From: Candidula unifasciata
Lineage: Eukaryota; Mollusca; Gastropoda; Stylommatophora; Geomitridae
Length of the DNA: 64,000 bases
Direction: 5' to 3'
Assembly (NCBI GenBank): GCA_905116865.2
Contig: CAJHNH020006002.1
Span: 186,001 to 250,000, forward strand
Shown here: positions 35,401 to 45,431 of the stretch, in pieces
Numbering within the stretch: the stretch's first letter is position 1
How the letters are laid out: each line of letters opens with the position of its first letter
Notes under the pieces: generated by a model
The model's input: the letters and a program-made list of their open reading frames with translations, nothing else
Told to the model about the DNA's origin: nothing
Database searches by the model: none
Program-made: the position numbers and the translations under genes

Positions 35401-38400
35401 CGGGAGATGTGAACCAGCGTCATTGCAAACGGTTTTAAACCATAAGTGCTTTGCCACCAGTACGGACAGCTGATAAGAATTGTCCACCTGTGTCGTCGTT
35501 CACATGTAACTCTGTAGCTACAGCGACGTTCCTCCATTTACCCCAGAGTGTCAACTCTGGTACCCATTTCCTAGAGGCTGGGTGAACCCCGGGAGCCGCC
35601 CAGTTTTGAACAGCAACCGTGGGCTGCAGCGAGTCGCAGCTGGATTTGAAAGCGAGCCTCTTATCGACTGTGCTAACGCGGCCCCTTAAAAAAACAACAC
35701 TACTATTAGTTGTGTTACAATCAACCAATGAAACCATTTGTGAAAACAGCCAATCAGATCACACATTACCAACAACATTATATCCAACCCAATGACAGCA
35801 TAAATGCAGCCAATCACATCAAATATTAAAACATGACTTAACTGTGTTCAACCAATGAAACTAGGCAAACACAACATATCACTTCACAAATTCAAATAAT
35901 ATGATACTTTCAAGAGCAAAGTAAAACAGCAGTGAGAAAGTCACAGCTTGATTGCTTGCAACTGACTCATTTAAAGCACAACTGACTAGGATACTGCTCT
36001 TCCTCTAGTTTAGTATCCTGCATCACTACAGATCAGCTGAGAAAGTGGGACATGAAGAGGAAAGAGACTGATACCACTAAATGTTTGAATAAGTTGGCCA
36101 ATGAACACTGATCTCAGTTTCATTGTGAACAGACAGCACAGCATGTGTCCTGGTCAGAGCTAGTGAGACAGAAAGAGTATCACTTGTTTAAACACCAGAT
36201 ATAATGCATCATCCAACCATCCCTTATACCATGCATGTAAACTGAGGATCCATTGAGGGCCACATTGGTCAAATTTTATTGTCACGAGGGCTCCACACGA
36301 CAACTACGTGGAGTCATTTAATAAAAACATTAACCCAGAACATTTCATTTGTGTGGGCCGCAGGTGTGCTTACAAAGGCCACATGTGGCCTGCGGACCGC
36401 CAGTCTGACATGCCTGCCCTATACTGTAAGAGTGTTCAATGATCCTGTAACTTGTCGTTCTTGCAGCCCTAGCAAACACTGAGACTGCAACAGTATCTCA
36501 GTCACTGCTGGAGAAGCTTAAAGAAAAAGAAACCATTTCCTAGTCACTGCTGGAGAAGCTTAAAGAGAAAGCAACAATTTCCAAGTCTCTGCTGGAGAAG
36601 CTTAAAGAGAAAGCAACAATTTCCAAGTCGCTGCTGGAGAAGCTTAAAGAGAAAGCAACAATTTCCAAGTCGCTGCTGGAGAAGCTTAAAGAGAAAGCAA
36701 CAATTTCCAAGTCGCTGCTGGAGAAACTTAAAGAGAAAGCAACAATTTCCAAGTCGCTGCTGGAGAAGCTTAAAGAGAAAGCAACAATTTCCAAGTCGCT
36801 GCTGGAGAAGCTTAAAGAGAAAGCAACAATTTCCAAGTCGCTGCTGGAGAAGCTTAAAGAGAAAGCAACAATTTCCAAGTCGCTGCTGGAGAAGCTTAAA
36901 GAGAAAGCAACAATTTCCAAGTCGCTGCTGGAGAAGCTTAAAGAGAAAGCAACAATTTCCAAGTCGCTGCTGGAGAAGCTTAAAGAGAAAGCAACAAATT
37001 CCAAGTCGCTGCTGGAGAAGCTTAAAGAGAAAGCAACAAATTCCAAGTCGCTGCTGGAGAAGCTTAAAGAGAAAGCATCAAATTCCAAGTCGCTGCTGGA
37101 AAAGCTTAAAGAGAAAGCAACAAATTCCAAGTCGCTGCTGGAGAAGCTTAAAGAGAAAGCAACTATTTCCAAGTCGCTGCTGGAGAAGCTTAAAGAGAAA
37201 GCAACAACTGCCAAGTCATTACTGGAAAATGTTAAACAGAAAACAACAAAGTTCCAAGTCAGTGCAGAAAATGACAATAATGGTAGGTGTAAGTTAGAGA
37301 CAACAAAATGTTCCAAGTCCCTGATAGAAAAAACTTGAAATAAATTTTTGTTGTAAATAAAAATTATATTAAAACAAAGCCAAGCTTACCCATATTCCAA
37401 TGACCACACTTTTGTTGTTTATAACAACGGTCTTAGCTCCAAATGCAGCTCCGATTGTCTAAGAGAAGAGATATGACAGACCATTTTGTAATAATTACAC
37501 ACTGCATCGCCATGGCTGGTACTCACGTCTGCAACAACATTTAACATCTACTACCGAATCATTCAATATTTAACCATTTGGGGTCGACTGAGCCAATCTA
37601 TCGGCACAACAGCAAAACTGCTAAACAGATGGGCCGATCTTTCAGCCTGTTAATATAAGCCTTGGGACTGTCTGGTTGGTTTTCATACCAACTATTCAGA
37701 TTATTTCTCACATTTCTTGCACATGTGGGCTGTTCAGTGGCAACTTTCGTGAAGGTTTGTTAGGTTCTGTAATTTTACATCAATTTTTTAAGGGTTGGGG
37801 GGGGCGGCGGGTACCAGTGACCAACAACTGTTTAAATTACTGTTGCGTCATAGCAATGTAAACGTAGTAGGAGGCAGGAAAAGGAGTAGAACCATGTGCC
37901 AGAAGTGTCTGGAGGGTCTACATGGGCCTTGCTTCAGAAAACACAAGTGTTCGGACTTAATCAGGCTTCCTTTATCAGAAAATTGCACTACAATGATTTA
38001 GTCATGTTTGTCTCAAGTAAATTTTTTTTTAAATGCATGGATAAATATGCAAATCTGAAAGCTAATTTGAATAAATGTAGCGAGGTAAGTGATTCATAAA
38101 GACTGTTAGCTAATTCAATTTCCTATACCAATATATATTGTTCTGTATATGTTAATTAAAATGCATTATTTGTGTGTGTGTCAACAAAAAGAATCCCCTC
38201 CTGAAGGCTCTGTCTACTTGGCACTAAAACTCCATAAAAGGCTTCGCTTCAAAAGGTTAACCCTCAGAGCTTTTATTATCTCAGAGCTTTTATTATCTCA
38301 GAGCTTTTATTATATCAGCTTTTATTATCTCAGAGCTTTTATGATCTCAAGCTTTTATGATCTCAGAGCTTTTATTATCTCAGAGCTTTTATTATCTCAG

Positions 38401-41400
38401 AGCTTTTAGGATCTCAAGCTTTTATTATCTCAGAGCTTTTATTATCTCAGAGCTTTTATTATCTCAGAGCTTTTATTATCTCAGAGCTCTTTTTATCAAA
38501 ATACAGGTCATTGACATATCAATGTCAACACTTTGAAATGTGGAATTCATGTTTCTATTGTTGTTCTTTGTGTGTTATTTATCTTACATAAATCTTTATA
38601 TTCTGTAAAACCACATCTCTGAACCATATAGGGATTTCTTTACTTGTTTAATTATTTTCTGGGATTCCCTGTCATCTTAAAACTGCCATAAAATATTTTT
38701 ATCACAGCCATGAAAACAAAATACTTTTTGCCTTTACATAGAGTCAAAACAATATATAACAACTGCTCTGAGTACTGATTTAAAAAACAATAAATAACAA
38801 CTGCTCTGAGTACTGATTTAAGAATAAATACCAAAGCACTGTTGTGTGCTAAATTGAGTCAGCACACTACCAAGTGTCTAGCAGGTACTCTTCAGCTTCC
38901 TTTCTTAACAAGACAACTCGACGACGATGACACCGTCATACAAGTTTATTTAACAGGATACATGACACAAATGCAGAGACGTAGTTATTGATCACAGCTG
39001 ACATTCGCACATCGTTCATTTGTCCTCACAGCTCTCTATCTCTCACTGTGTAGTGCCCTCTCCTGGACTACTGCAGATACCAGGATGACGGCGTCCCACT
39101 CTCTGGACGCGTTGTACAGCTGAACAGGACGACTTCTCCCATTCACTGGACCTTGATATTAATTCAGCATACAACACGGCTGACTGGAGACGGACTTCTC
39201 TTGCCGTACTCCGAAACCAGGCACTACTGGTCTTCCCGTCCCCTGGACTTACTTTGCCAGCGGGACCATATTCCCATACCGCAATCCGACATATATTAAC
39301 ATCTTACTCGGACCTAAATGCCCGATAGTCGTACGGTATGTTTGTCCGTTAGACTCGAGAGATTACCTGGACCCTGACTTGGTCTCTGATTCTCGTTTTC
39401 TCTCTCTTCTCGCTCTATCTTGACTGTTGCTCCCCGAGGGGCTTTTAGCCCTCAGGCTACAGCTCACTCTCTGGACTGTCTACGCAGCCCAATTTATATA
39501 TGTCGAATCTGTGTAGGTGGATGGTGATTACACGAGAGGCACGCTTGTGTGGGCGTTCTCGTGAATCATGATTCTGTGGGTGTTCTCGGGACTCGCTCAT
39601 GTGAGTGTTCCCGAAGATCACGCTAATGTGGGTGGCTGATGTTACCCGAGAATCACACTGTCACTTAATTCACACTTTATCTCGTTATCCACGCTTTCAG
39701 ACCACCACACAGAATCCCACGCGTCCACTTTCTCTCGTGCATGCACGCCTTGTTCATGAATAGACATTTTCACCCACAACATGAGGGAACTGTATTAAAG
39801 GGTCCACTGGTCTCCTCTTAATACTCAGCCCTGTTGACACTCTTCCCCCGTGAACTTACAGAAAGTACAGGCATACCATTGTCCCTTCCCACAATATCAC
39901 ACTTAACCCAAATCAGCGCGCAACAAGCACATACAGATGCTCCGTCTCCCGCAGCAAATGTCTTGAGGTGTAGATACTAACTGTTCCCCTAGCACACTGA
40001 TTATGCACACAACGTTCTCTTCCTTTCATCCGTCCCTCCTTGCCAGATCCACTTTTAATTCTTAGTTCACACATTCTTGCACATGTTATTTAATCTAATA
40101 TCATGTCTTCTATCAGCAGTCATTCATATATGGTCTTCAGAATATCTCCCTTGTCCAGTACGAGTGTTTGTAATAACTGCTCATCAAATGGTATTCGTTA
40201 ACCTAAACAGACAAGTTTCAAGCTGGACCAGTAATAATTGTCAAGAACCAATTAATAATGAGATCCCATAACAATTAATATTAACATGCTGAATTAACAT
40301 AATAAGTTTTGGACTGAAAACACAGTTTAGCCATATGAGATGCATGGCAAACATCAAGATGTGCTGTCAGAGTATCTCTCTAAGACAAGCTGACACTGTA
40401 GCACAAGAACAAACACAATTACAGGCATGATCAAACAATATTTACAACTGCAACAAACATTATCTGCAGCACAACTATATTCTCAAAAAAGAAATTTTGT
40501 TTACAATAACAAAACAACATGAAAACACAGCTGTTTGACTCTCTCATGTTTTATTTGTTTCTTTACTCATTGTGTCCTGTTCCTCCTGTAACAATAATCT
40601 ATCCTTTTCCAACAGTTACTGTAACCATTACTGCCCCACACTTGTATCAGTTTAACTCTTGACACTGGACAAATGTTACTCTAAAGTACACAAACTTGGG
40701 GGATAAACTGTGCTGAACTAGCAATTGTCTCAGACTGAAGGAGTTAAAAGCAAACAAACATTATAGACATGCAATCAGATCTAAAGGCACTGACAACGGT
40801 ACACATCAAGTTAGATTAGCAGCTAATTAAACATGACCAAGACTCTACACAAAACAGTGCCAGGGTGTCAAGATAAGAATTAACAGAGGATAGGAGTGAC
40901 CATGCACAAGCTGTTGCCTCTAATCTACACACTTGAAGGTCAAGTGTTATATGGAGGTCTGTGACTGTGGACTGGGACATACAACTTTCCTACAGCAACA
41001 AACAAGATGGCAAGACAACAGGAGTGTTCGCTCAAGCATCATATAAATTACTGAAGTGGTCAAGCCATTTGCTAAATACTCTGAAGGTTGCTGCTTCATT
41101 TAACAGATGCAAAGTTCAGTTCACAAGTGCAATTTTTACCAAGATCCTTGTGGATCATTAATGAAGCTACAGAGTTCGTGCTTTGTATACAACTATCAGC
41201 AGGCGGCTATTCATGATGTGAAGAGAGACCAAGCCATAGGGGAATCATCTGAGACAATACACTGACTCTTTTTAACCTGTTTCACCACACAGTACCATCT
41301 ACCCAATGAAAGCTGAGTTGCCACCCTTTCTGGGGTCCAATGACCCTTTCACAGGAGTCGCCTAAGACCATCAGAAAATACATACACATTGAAGTTATGA

Positions 41401-42380
41401 AAGAAAATAATTGTCTGAGGGTCGCCACAACATGAGGGAACTGTATTTAAGGGTTGCCACCATGATGACGGTCTCATTCATGCTTGCATACCAACGGCAG
41501 CTAAGCTGTTTGAGAATCTAGCAACTCTAGTGAGTCTGATACAGAGAATGTTCCATCGTTACCTAGAGTCTCTAACTGATAAACTAACCCAGAAACTTAT
41601 TGTATCTTCTGAATTTGTTAGAAAATTGAACAAACTTTAACACTTTATTCTCAAATTTGGACATTCACTGCTCTTGTGGCTGCAAAACAATGGTAAAATA
41701 ATAATTTTGCAAAATGTTGTCTCTGTAAACATAATACATGCTAAGTTATTTTTTTTTCTACTAACTATACCAGCATTTAACATTGACATATCATTCAAAT
41801 TCAAAAGTACATTCTTTCCAAATTATAACAATAAATACTTGTATATGGATTATAAATGTATAACATTCTCAACTGCCTTTATTTTACTCCACCCCCTGCA
41901 CCAATTTTGTCAAGGGAAATTAATGCGAGCCAAAACTGATAGGCCTGAAAGAGTTAACATTTGATTTCAAGCACAATACAAAGCAAACAGCAAATATACG
42001 TCAAAATATAAAATAAAATACCATTCATGTCAATAAAAAAAAAAAAAAGATGAAAGACCATGCTTGGAAAGCAAAGCAAACATACACAAAAAATTTGCCC
42101 TTAAGCACAGTTGTCTTATTTTTTTATTTGACGGTATCCCCAAAAAAATATTGTGAGGAAAACAGAAAAAAACTCACAACTGAGTCAGCAGAAATTGAAA
42201 TAAAACTGCAAGCTGGAAAAGACAGTCATGCAAACATAAACCATGTATTACAATTACGTTCTGGTAGGGGACTGTATCACCGATGAATCTGTTGTGAATG
42301 TAGCGCTCCACTAGGCTCGTCTTCCCTGCGTAGGATTTTCCAAGGAGGACAACTTTGATGTCCACCTTTCCCCCACTCAT
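26285..42380 (-). CDS. RAB24: Rab24 small GTPase (gene-level entry, 7 exons)
   Basis: Joined exons (minus strand): 42380-42258, 37458-37390, 35307-35161, 31043-30944, 29189-29139, 26663-26601, 26445-26285, all with GT-AG introns and compatible phases; 714 nt, 237 codons plus TAA. Rab24 is an atypical Rab with low intrinsic GTPase activity, found on ER/perinuclear and autophagic membranes and needed for clearance of autophagosomes. Diagnostic residues: P-loop GKSYAGKTS, switch I PYQNTIGAAF, Ser instead of Gln in [11 protein letters not shown] (the Rab24 signature that lowers GTP hydrolysis), TKYD replacing the usual NKxD, and TSSK in G5. The family protein is about 203 residues; here the last exon runs into a SINE, extending it and leaving no C-terminal Cys-Cys prenylation motif. 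Confidence 0.92.
26601..26663 (-). CDS. RAB24: Rab24 exon 6 (alpha5 helix)
   Basis: 63 nt giving [20 protein letters not shown] then E plus one base; corresponds to the DELFQKVAEDY helix of vertebrate Rab24. Acceptor GTTTCTTGCAG, donor GTAATGCTTG. Confidence 0.9.
26993..28037. repeat. 29-bp and about 120-bp nested tandem array (Rab24 intron 5)
   Basis: Right part: about 25 copies of TATGTCACTGTCATCCTGTT + GTGCCGTTA, with deletions. Left part (26993-27400): larger units adding ATCTATGTTTCTCTCAGGTT and CATGTCTATATCTGTGTACT. All three + frames stay open over 300 codons because the units are stop-poor; none is a gene. Confidence 0.93.
28080..28400. repeat. (GTAT)n microsatellite and TG/TA-rich flanks
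   Basis: Pure (GTAT)n at about 28197-28293 with one GAAT interruption, within TG/TA-rich sequence. Confidence 0.95.
28476..28560 (+). mobile_element. Retroposon 3' tail (TTCG-tailed family), best copy
   Basis: GAAGGGCCGAATGTCAGACG, GGCCTGCGTGCCCAATTTGT, AACCCTTTGAAAATAAAGTT, then TGTTCGTTTGTTCGTTC. It is antisense to Rab24. Confidence 0.8.
28561..29138. other. Rab24 intron 5, nothing further recognised
   Basis: Unique-looking intron sequence; no repeat or exon identified. Confidence 0.45.
29139..29189 (-). CDS. RAB24: Rab24 exon 5 (G5 motif)
   Basis: 51 nt giving [17 protein letters not shown] with split codons at both ends. ETSSKTG is the G5 (SAK) loop. Acceptor ATGTTTTCAG, donor GTACCATTTT. 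Confidence 0.9.
29509..29730. repeat. 31-bp minisatellite (Rab24 intron 4)
   Basis: About seven irregular copies built from ACTTATATAGAGCTC and ATACTTATACTGAGCT. Confidence 0.9.
29731..30559. other. Rab24 intron 4, unrecognised sequence
   Basis: Open frames of 103-127 codons on - (29745-30056, 29993-30376) overlap in different frames, lack domains and have no splice support. Possibly decayed transposon. Confidence 0.35.
30560..30660 (-). mobile_element. SINE-A head fragment
   Basis: + strand CATGCTCATTGGGAGGCGGG ... TTTCCTTTCCCTATATTGGA ... CCCTGGAACCCACCGGGG aligns with the 5' head of SINE-A (CATGCTCCTGGGTAGGCAGT ... CCCCAGAACCCACACAGGG). The rest is missing. Confidence 0.6.
30944..31043 (-). 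CDS. RAB24: Rab24 exon 4 (G4 motif)
   Basis: 100 nt: [20 protein letters not shown] then [13 protein letters not shown] plus one base. CGTKYDL replaces the usual NKxD; Thr at the Asn position is shared with vertebrate Rab24 (GTKSD). Acceptor TTGCACTTGCAG, donor GTAACAGATG. Confidence 0.93.
31930..32290 (-). pseudogene. LINE ORF2 C-terminal fragment (RNase H-type LINE)
   Basis: Minus strand: [20 protein letters not shown], then after a stop [19 protein letters not shown] and [25 protein letters not shown] and the CxCG...T.DH.L.DCP zinc motif are typical of the C-terminus of RNase H-bearing (Jockey/I-like) LINEs. One in-frame stop and a frameshift. Located in Rab24 intron 3, same strand. Confidence 0.85.
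32348..32406. repeat. Dispersed repeat, second copy
   Basis: Copy of the sequence at 16147-16208 (TTTCATGAATAATTCATTCA ... GTGGACCACGACA), same orientation. Confidence 0.7.
32407..34149. other. Rab24 intron 3, nothing recognised
   Basis: No exon, RNA or repeat family recognised across 1.7 kb. Confidence 0.4.
34150..34480 (+). mobile_element. Composite SINE: family-D body with SINE-A-type tail
   Basis: 34150-34320 (GTGCCCAAGAATATC ... CTCATCCCTGAAGTG ... TCTAGACCAACATGAGCC) resembles 51840-51980. It is followed by GTCCAGAGGTGGACGAACAA, CCAGAACTTGCCACTTGAGT and GTGAACACAAAGAAGAAG, which is the 3' end of SINE-A. Confidence 0.6.
35161..35307 (-). CDS. RAB24: Rab24 exon 3 (switch II)
   Basis: 49 codons starting [20 protein letters not shown], then [17 protein letters not shown], ending LQKHEE. 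Ser follows DTAG in place of the catalytic Gln, as in vertebrate Rab24. Acceptor TTGAACTCAG, donor GTTTGTGT (weak but GT). Confidence 0.95.
35374..35706 (-). mobile_element. SINE-C full-length copy with 11-bp TSD
   Basis: Element 35385-35695, flanked by AACACTACTAT at 35374-35384 and 35696-35706. Minus strand starts GGGGCCGCGTTAGCACAGTC (TTAGCACAGTCGATA fits an A box) and continues into the body shared with 20232-20478. It lies 70 bp from Rab24 exon 3, in intron 2. Confidence 0.9.
36270..36420. mobile_element. Possible hAT-type non-autonomous element end
   Basis: Contains GGGCCGCAGGTGTGCTTACA and ends CCAGTCTGACATGCCTG; the reverse complement CAGGCATGTCAGACTGG resembles hAT terminal inverted repeats. 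No TSD or opposite terminus found. Confidence 0.35.
36498..37250. repeat. 42-bp minisatellite (Rab24 intron 2)
   Basis: About 18 copies of TCCAAGTCGCTGCTGGAGAA + GCTTAAAGAGAAAGCAACAATT. In one + frame every unit encodes [14 protein letters not shown], in the minus frame a Ser/Phe-rich repeat. The array ends about 140 bp from the exon 2 donor. No ATG opens the + frame. Confidence 0.96.
37390..37458 (-). CDS. RAB24: Rab24 exon 2 (switch I to beta3)
   Basis: 23 codons: [19 protein letters not shown] then IGIW. Acceptor CTTCTCTTAG, donor GTAAGCTTG. The Thr in TIGAAF is the Mg-binding switch I threonine. The exon ends at the W of the WDTAG motif; the next exon supplies DTAG. Confidence 0.93.
37459..38262. 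other. Rab24 intron 1 (proximal), nothing recognised
   Basis: AT-rich intron sequence; a short G-run at 37795-37805. No supported feature. Confidence 0.4.
38263..38490. repeat. 17-bp minisatellite
   Basis: About 14 copies of TCAGAGCTTTTATTATC with variants (ATGATC, AGGATC). Confidence 0.95.
38875..39839 (-). mobile_element. LTR of an LTR retrotransposon (3' LTR, minus strand)
   Basis: About 965 bp bounded by TGTCTAGCAGG and CCTGTTGACA, i.e. TG...CA ends with imperfect inverted termini (TGTC...GACA). On the minus strand a TATA-like ATATATAAATT (near 39491-39501) is followed far downstream by AATAAA (38945-38950), a U3-R-U5 order. Directly before the LTR on the minus strand is the polypurine GGGGGAAGAG (39840-39849). 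Confidence 0.7.
39840..39849 (-). other. Polypurine tract adjoining the LTR
   Basis: Minus-strand GGGGGAAGAG abutting the LTR start TGTCAACAGG; the position and purity fit a plus-strand primer site of an LTR element. Confidence 0.55.
39850..41430 (-). mobile_element. Probable internal remnant of the LTR element / intron
   Basis: If the polypurine tract is real, this side is element-internal. No gag, protease, RT or integrase frame is visible, so it is a non-autonomous or heavily deleted copy, or host intron from an early breakpoint. Confidence 0.3.
41431..41462. repeat. Short LTR fragment duplicate
   Basis: CCACAACATGAGGGAACTGT then ATTTAAGGGT matches 39776-39808 inside the LTR with one indel/substitution; same orientation. 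Confidence 0.55.
41463..42257. other. Rab24 intron 1 (distal), nothing recognised
   Basis: AT-rich with an A12 run at about 42037-42048; no feature seen. Confidence 0.4.
42258..42380 (-). CDS. RAB24: Rab24 exon 1 (start codon, P-loop, switch I start)
   Basis: Encodes [20 protein letters not shown] to PYQN (41 codons, phase 0 end), then donor GTAATTGTAA. The start is chosen because MSG..VD.KVV.LGK matches the vertebrate Rab24 N-terminus exactly in length; the -3 base is A. The P-loop is GKSYAGKTS, with A where most Rabs have V/G. Confidence 0.93.
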
Positions 42381-42559
42381 TCTGAATCTTTCATGAGAAG
42401 ACTATAGCCTGGAATAGTTCAACAATATTCAAATGAAATCATCTCTGCAAGAAGTTGTTCATTTTTAATTTTCTTACGTAAATTTGTTTATGTAATTTTA
42501 TTTTAGAATGGTTAACAGAAGTCACATCATAGCACAGTCAGAAACACTCCCTCAGCTGA

Positions 42560-42700
42560 AATGCAAGTGTATGGTTGCTAACTATATGTTTGTACCAGGG
42601 CATGAGGGTGTAATGGGAAATAAACAAGCTAACAGGCTTGCTGGTGGGGTGATTTTGGCAAGCACTGGACAGAGCTGATATACTGAATGCCTTCAGAGAG
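42560..42700 (+). pseudogene. LINE RNase H remnant
   Basis: One frame reads NYMFVPGHEGVMGNKQANRL then AGGVILASTGQS and a stop. (P)GHxGVxGNxxAxxLA is the C-terminal RNase H motif of LINEs (HAGVKGNERADQLA at 46501). The catalytic Asp is Asn here. Just upstream of Rab24 exon 1, opposite strand. Confidence 0.7.
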
Positions 42701-42822
42701 ACAGAAATGCAGCGGTGACTGTCAGTCTGCAATTCTGACCAGGCTGCAAGAACAGCAAGTGTAAAAAGGGGACATTAAAGAATAGTAAATCGACATCAGT
42801 TCGTATATAAAGAAGAGGGAAT

Positions 42823-42946
42823 CTAAGCACACATGGACTAAATGGTTCAGTGAGCAGGGAGGAAGATGCTGACTATGCATGTAACTAAGCACACATGGAC
42901 TAAATGGTTCAGTGAGCAGGAAGGAAGATGCTGACTATGCATGTAA
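42823..42946. repeat. 62-bp tandem duplication
   Basis: Two copies starting CTAAGCACACATGGACTAAA, differing by one base (CAGGGAGG / CAGGAAGG). Confidence 0.95.
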
Positions 42947-42982
42947 CTAAGTACACTCATCCCTCTGTATTTGCATGCAGAT

Positions 42983-43160
42983 ATTCTTCTTCTTCGTGTT
43001 CACCAGCTGTAAACAGCATGCAGATTTTTGGTTCTTTGCCTCTCAAACAGATGTAAACCAACTTCAAAAGAAGTCACCAATTAGCTGACTCATACAACGT
43101 GTTTGATGGGGAGGCAGTGGGCTATTCTTGTTTTCACAACAGGGCCCCAGAACCCACACA
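42983..43160 (-). mobile_element. SINE-A copy with internal deletion
   Basis: + strand: CGTGTTCACCAGCTGTAAAC joins directly to AGCATGCAGATTTTTGG, skipping about 115 bp of the consensus, then runs to GGCCCCAGAACCCACAC. Confidence 0.8.
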
Positions 43161-43385
43161 AAAACATTCCGATCTAAAACTAGTATTTGTATGTTCGTTC
43201 AGTCTACTTTTCCTGAGAATGTAAAGACAAAGAACAAATGATTCACAGAAGATGGGCTACCAGTGATGATCAGAAGCCTCCATTTATGATTTGTTTTATA
43301 GTGAAGTCTTTCCTATATTAGTAAGTAAATTACTAATACTTGCATGCAACAATTACATCAACTAAAATGCTGACATTTTAAATCT

Positions 43386-43771
43386 GGGCTATCCTCCGAA
43401 AAACGGGCACATAATAAAAACACACCCTAACAGGGCCTCAGTTACATGTCAATTGCAGACTTCTAGCGACACCGCCACCGCCGAGAGTATCTCCCACGCC
43501 GCTACTAAGCTAGATGGCTGAGACTCATTTGCAAATAAAATGAAGGAAGCTGCAGGAGATGCGGTAGCTGCTGCTCGTGAGTCCCAGCCATCTAGTTTAG
43601 CCCTGCTCCACGCTGCGCATAGCGGCGTGGGAGATACTCTCGGCGGTGGCGGTAGTCACCGGAAGTCAGTAGTTTAAGTTGCTGGAAGTCCGCAATTGAC
43701 ATGTGACTGAGGCCCTGTTAGGGTGTGTTTTTGGCCGCCACAATATGTACCCACTATTCGGAGGATAGCCC
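43386..43771. mobile_element. Foldback / long-TIR MITE
   Basis: 386 bp starting GGGCTATCCTCCGAA and ending TTCGGAGGATAGCCC. Long arms are inverted: left ACACACCCTAACAGGGCCTC ... CACCGCCGAGAGTATCTCCC, right GGGAGATACTCTCGGCGGTG ... GGCCCTGTTAGGGTGTGT. The loop is about 60 bp (43530-43590), itself with partly inverted TAGATGGCTGAGACT / AGTCCCAGCCATCTAG. Confidence 0.88.
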
Positions 43772-45431
43772 TGATCTGAAATAAAGAAATGTTATGATAA
43801 TAATAATAATACCTCAAAAGAGATTAATTCAGTGAGATAAATAGTTACTTTACTCTAGCACAAGAGGAGAACTGTTTGGTCTTTACTGCAGAAGCAAAAC
43901 AATCAAGTATCAACATTCTTTGATTAGATGATAACAAATGGAGTAGTCAAGACACCAGGAAAGATGGAATGGAAGAGAGATAAAGGGAGGCCAAGAGAAT
44001 CGAGTCAGGGATGGCCATTTGATAGTATCAGAAATTTAACTAGCCGTCGTCTAGTGCTGTAAACGGTAAAACACGTGACTGGCGGAGCTAGGACGATAGT
44101 CTGCACTTGAAGAAGACATTTTAACCACAAGTTGGTCAGATTGGAAAAATGATTATTGCTAATTGATTTAAAACTGCCGTTATTTTGTTATTTTCAATAA
44201 AATGCAATTCTAGATACCTTTTAAGTTTACTTCAAATAAAACATAACATACAACTGTTTTACTGATATTCTCGTGGATAGTCAGTAGACAGGCACACAAT
44301 AAATCTCAACCATCACTAATCAACACAGTTTAACAACGAACTATCATCAAATCAATGACTCACAAGCTTGACTCACCTAACAGTTTACGAACAGATGACA
44401 CCAGGGTATGTAAGAATATGATATCACGACCGGGCCTCTTGTTATTTATCCTAATTCTAATGTTAATGTCGAATCACGGTCCACCCAAAAGAGGACCCGT
44501 CGACATATTATTAGCCAGCATCCTGTCCAAATAAAACAGGAAATACTGCTTACATTTCTCGGAAACACAATTTAATTAAAAAAAAAAAACAGCTGCTTGT
44601 CGGCTACGTTGATAGAGTTGAATGAGTGCCCTGTTGTGATGGCTGAGATGCGGGAGTAGAAACACACACAACACAGAGAAACCTGCTCTACAACAGCGTC
44701 CCTTCTGGTAGTAGCAGGCCTCCAGCAGACAACGACCAGGGCTGCCGAAGTTGGTACTTTCGCGCTGAATCCAGTAAGTCTTGCAGTAAGTGGTATTGAA
44801 GACAGACAATTATGCCTTTGGTCATGTAATTTCCCAGCCTTACTACAGAGTAACATTGTGAACAAATAAATAAGAATATAGGTTATTTATTTAAAGTGTA
44901 AGATAAACCACCAGTTTACAATTTTAGAAGAAAAATATGGAGGTGAAAAACGCCTTGTATTATTATCAAAATTCATGCTTAGTCTTCTGGCACCGACTCA
45001 TTCCTCTGCTGCTGTAGAGGTTTTTTTCCTGCCTAATAATAAAAGAATTTAAAAAAGAATCACCGTTATTTGAGTACTACAACATTAAAATTATTGTGCA
45101 ATCTATTGTTTGTGTCTTCTTTGTTAAATACATTTTATTGATGAAATAAAGATGCTCCTGAACATATTCTGCACCTACTGAAAACCACTACAACTTGTTA
45201 CAACAGCTTGTAACAAACTGAGCACACAAAAATACAGATGTAGTAAACACAGAATTTCAATTTTGATCAAACAATTAAAAAATTGTAAACCTTCTGGTGT
45301 TTTGTTACCTTATGGGTACTATTCCAAAATATTTTCAACAGCCCTTACGACGACGCCCTCCTTTGGGTTTTGATTCGTACTTCCTGTTTACATCATCATC
45401 ATCTACATCACTATCGTCTTCTAAGTGTTCA
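43772..45431. other. Rab24 upstream region, nothing firm
   Basis: The Rab24 promoter and any non-coding 5' exon should lie between 42381 and here. A GC-richer segment at 44600-44790 could be a promoter or 5' exon (minus-strand frame 44572-44865 has no domain), but splice signals do not decide it. Confidence 0.35.

Noticed and set aside
44572..44865. 5' exon or divergent gene upstream of Rab24
   Set aside because: GC rise and possible GTAAGT sites are present, but no start, frame or partner exon can be justified.
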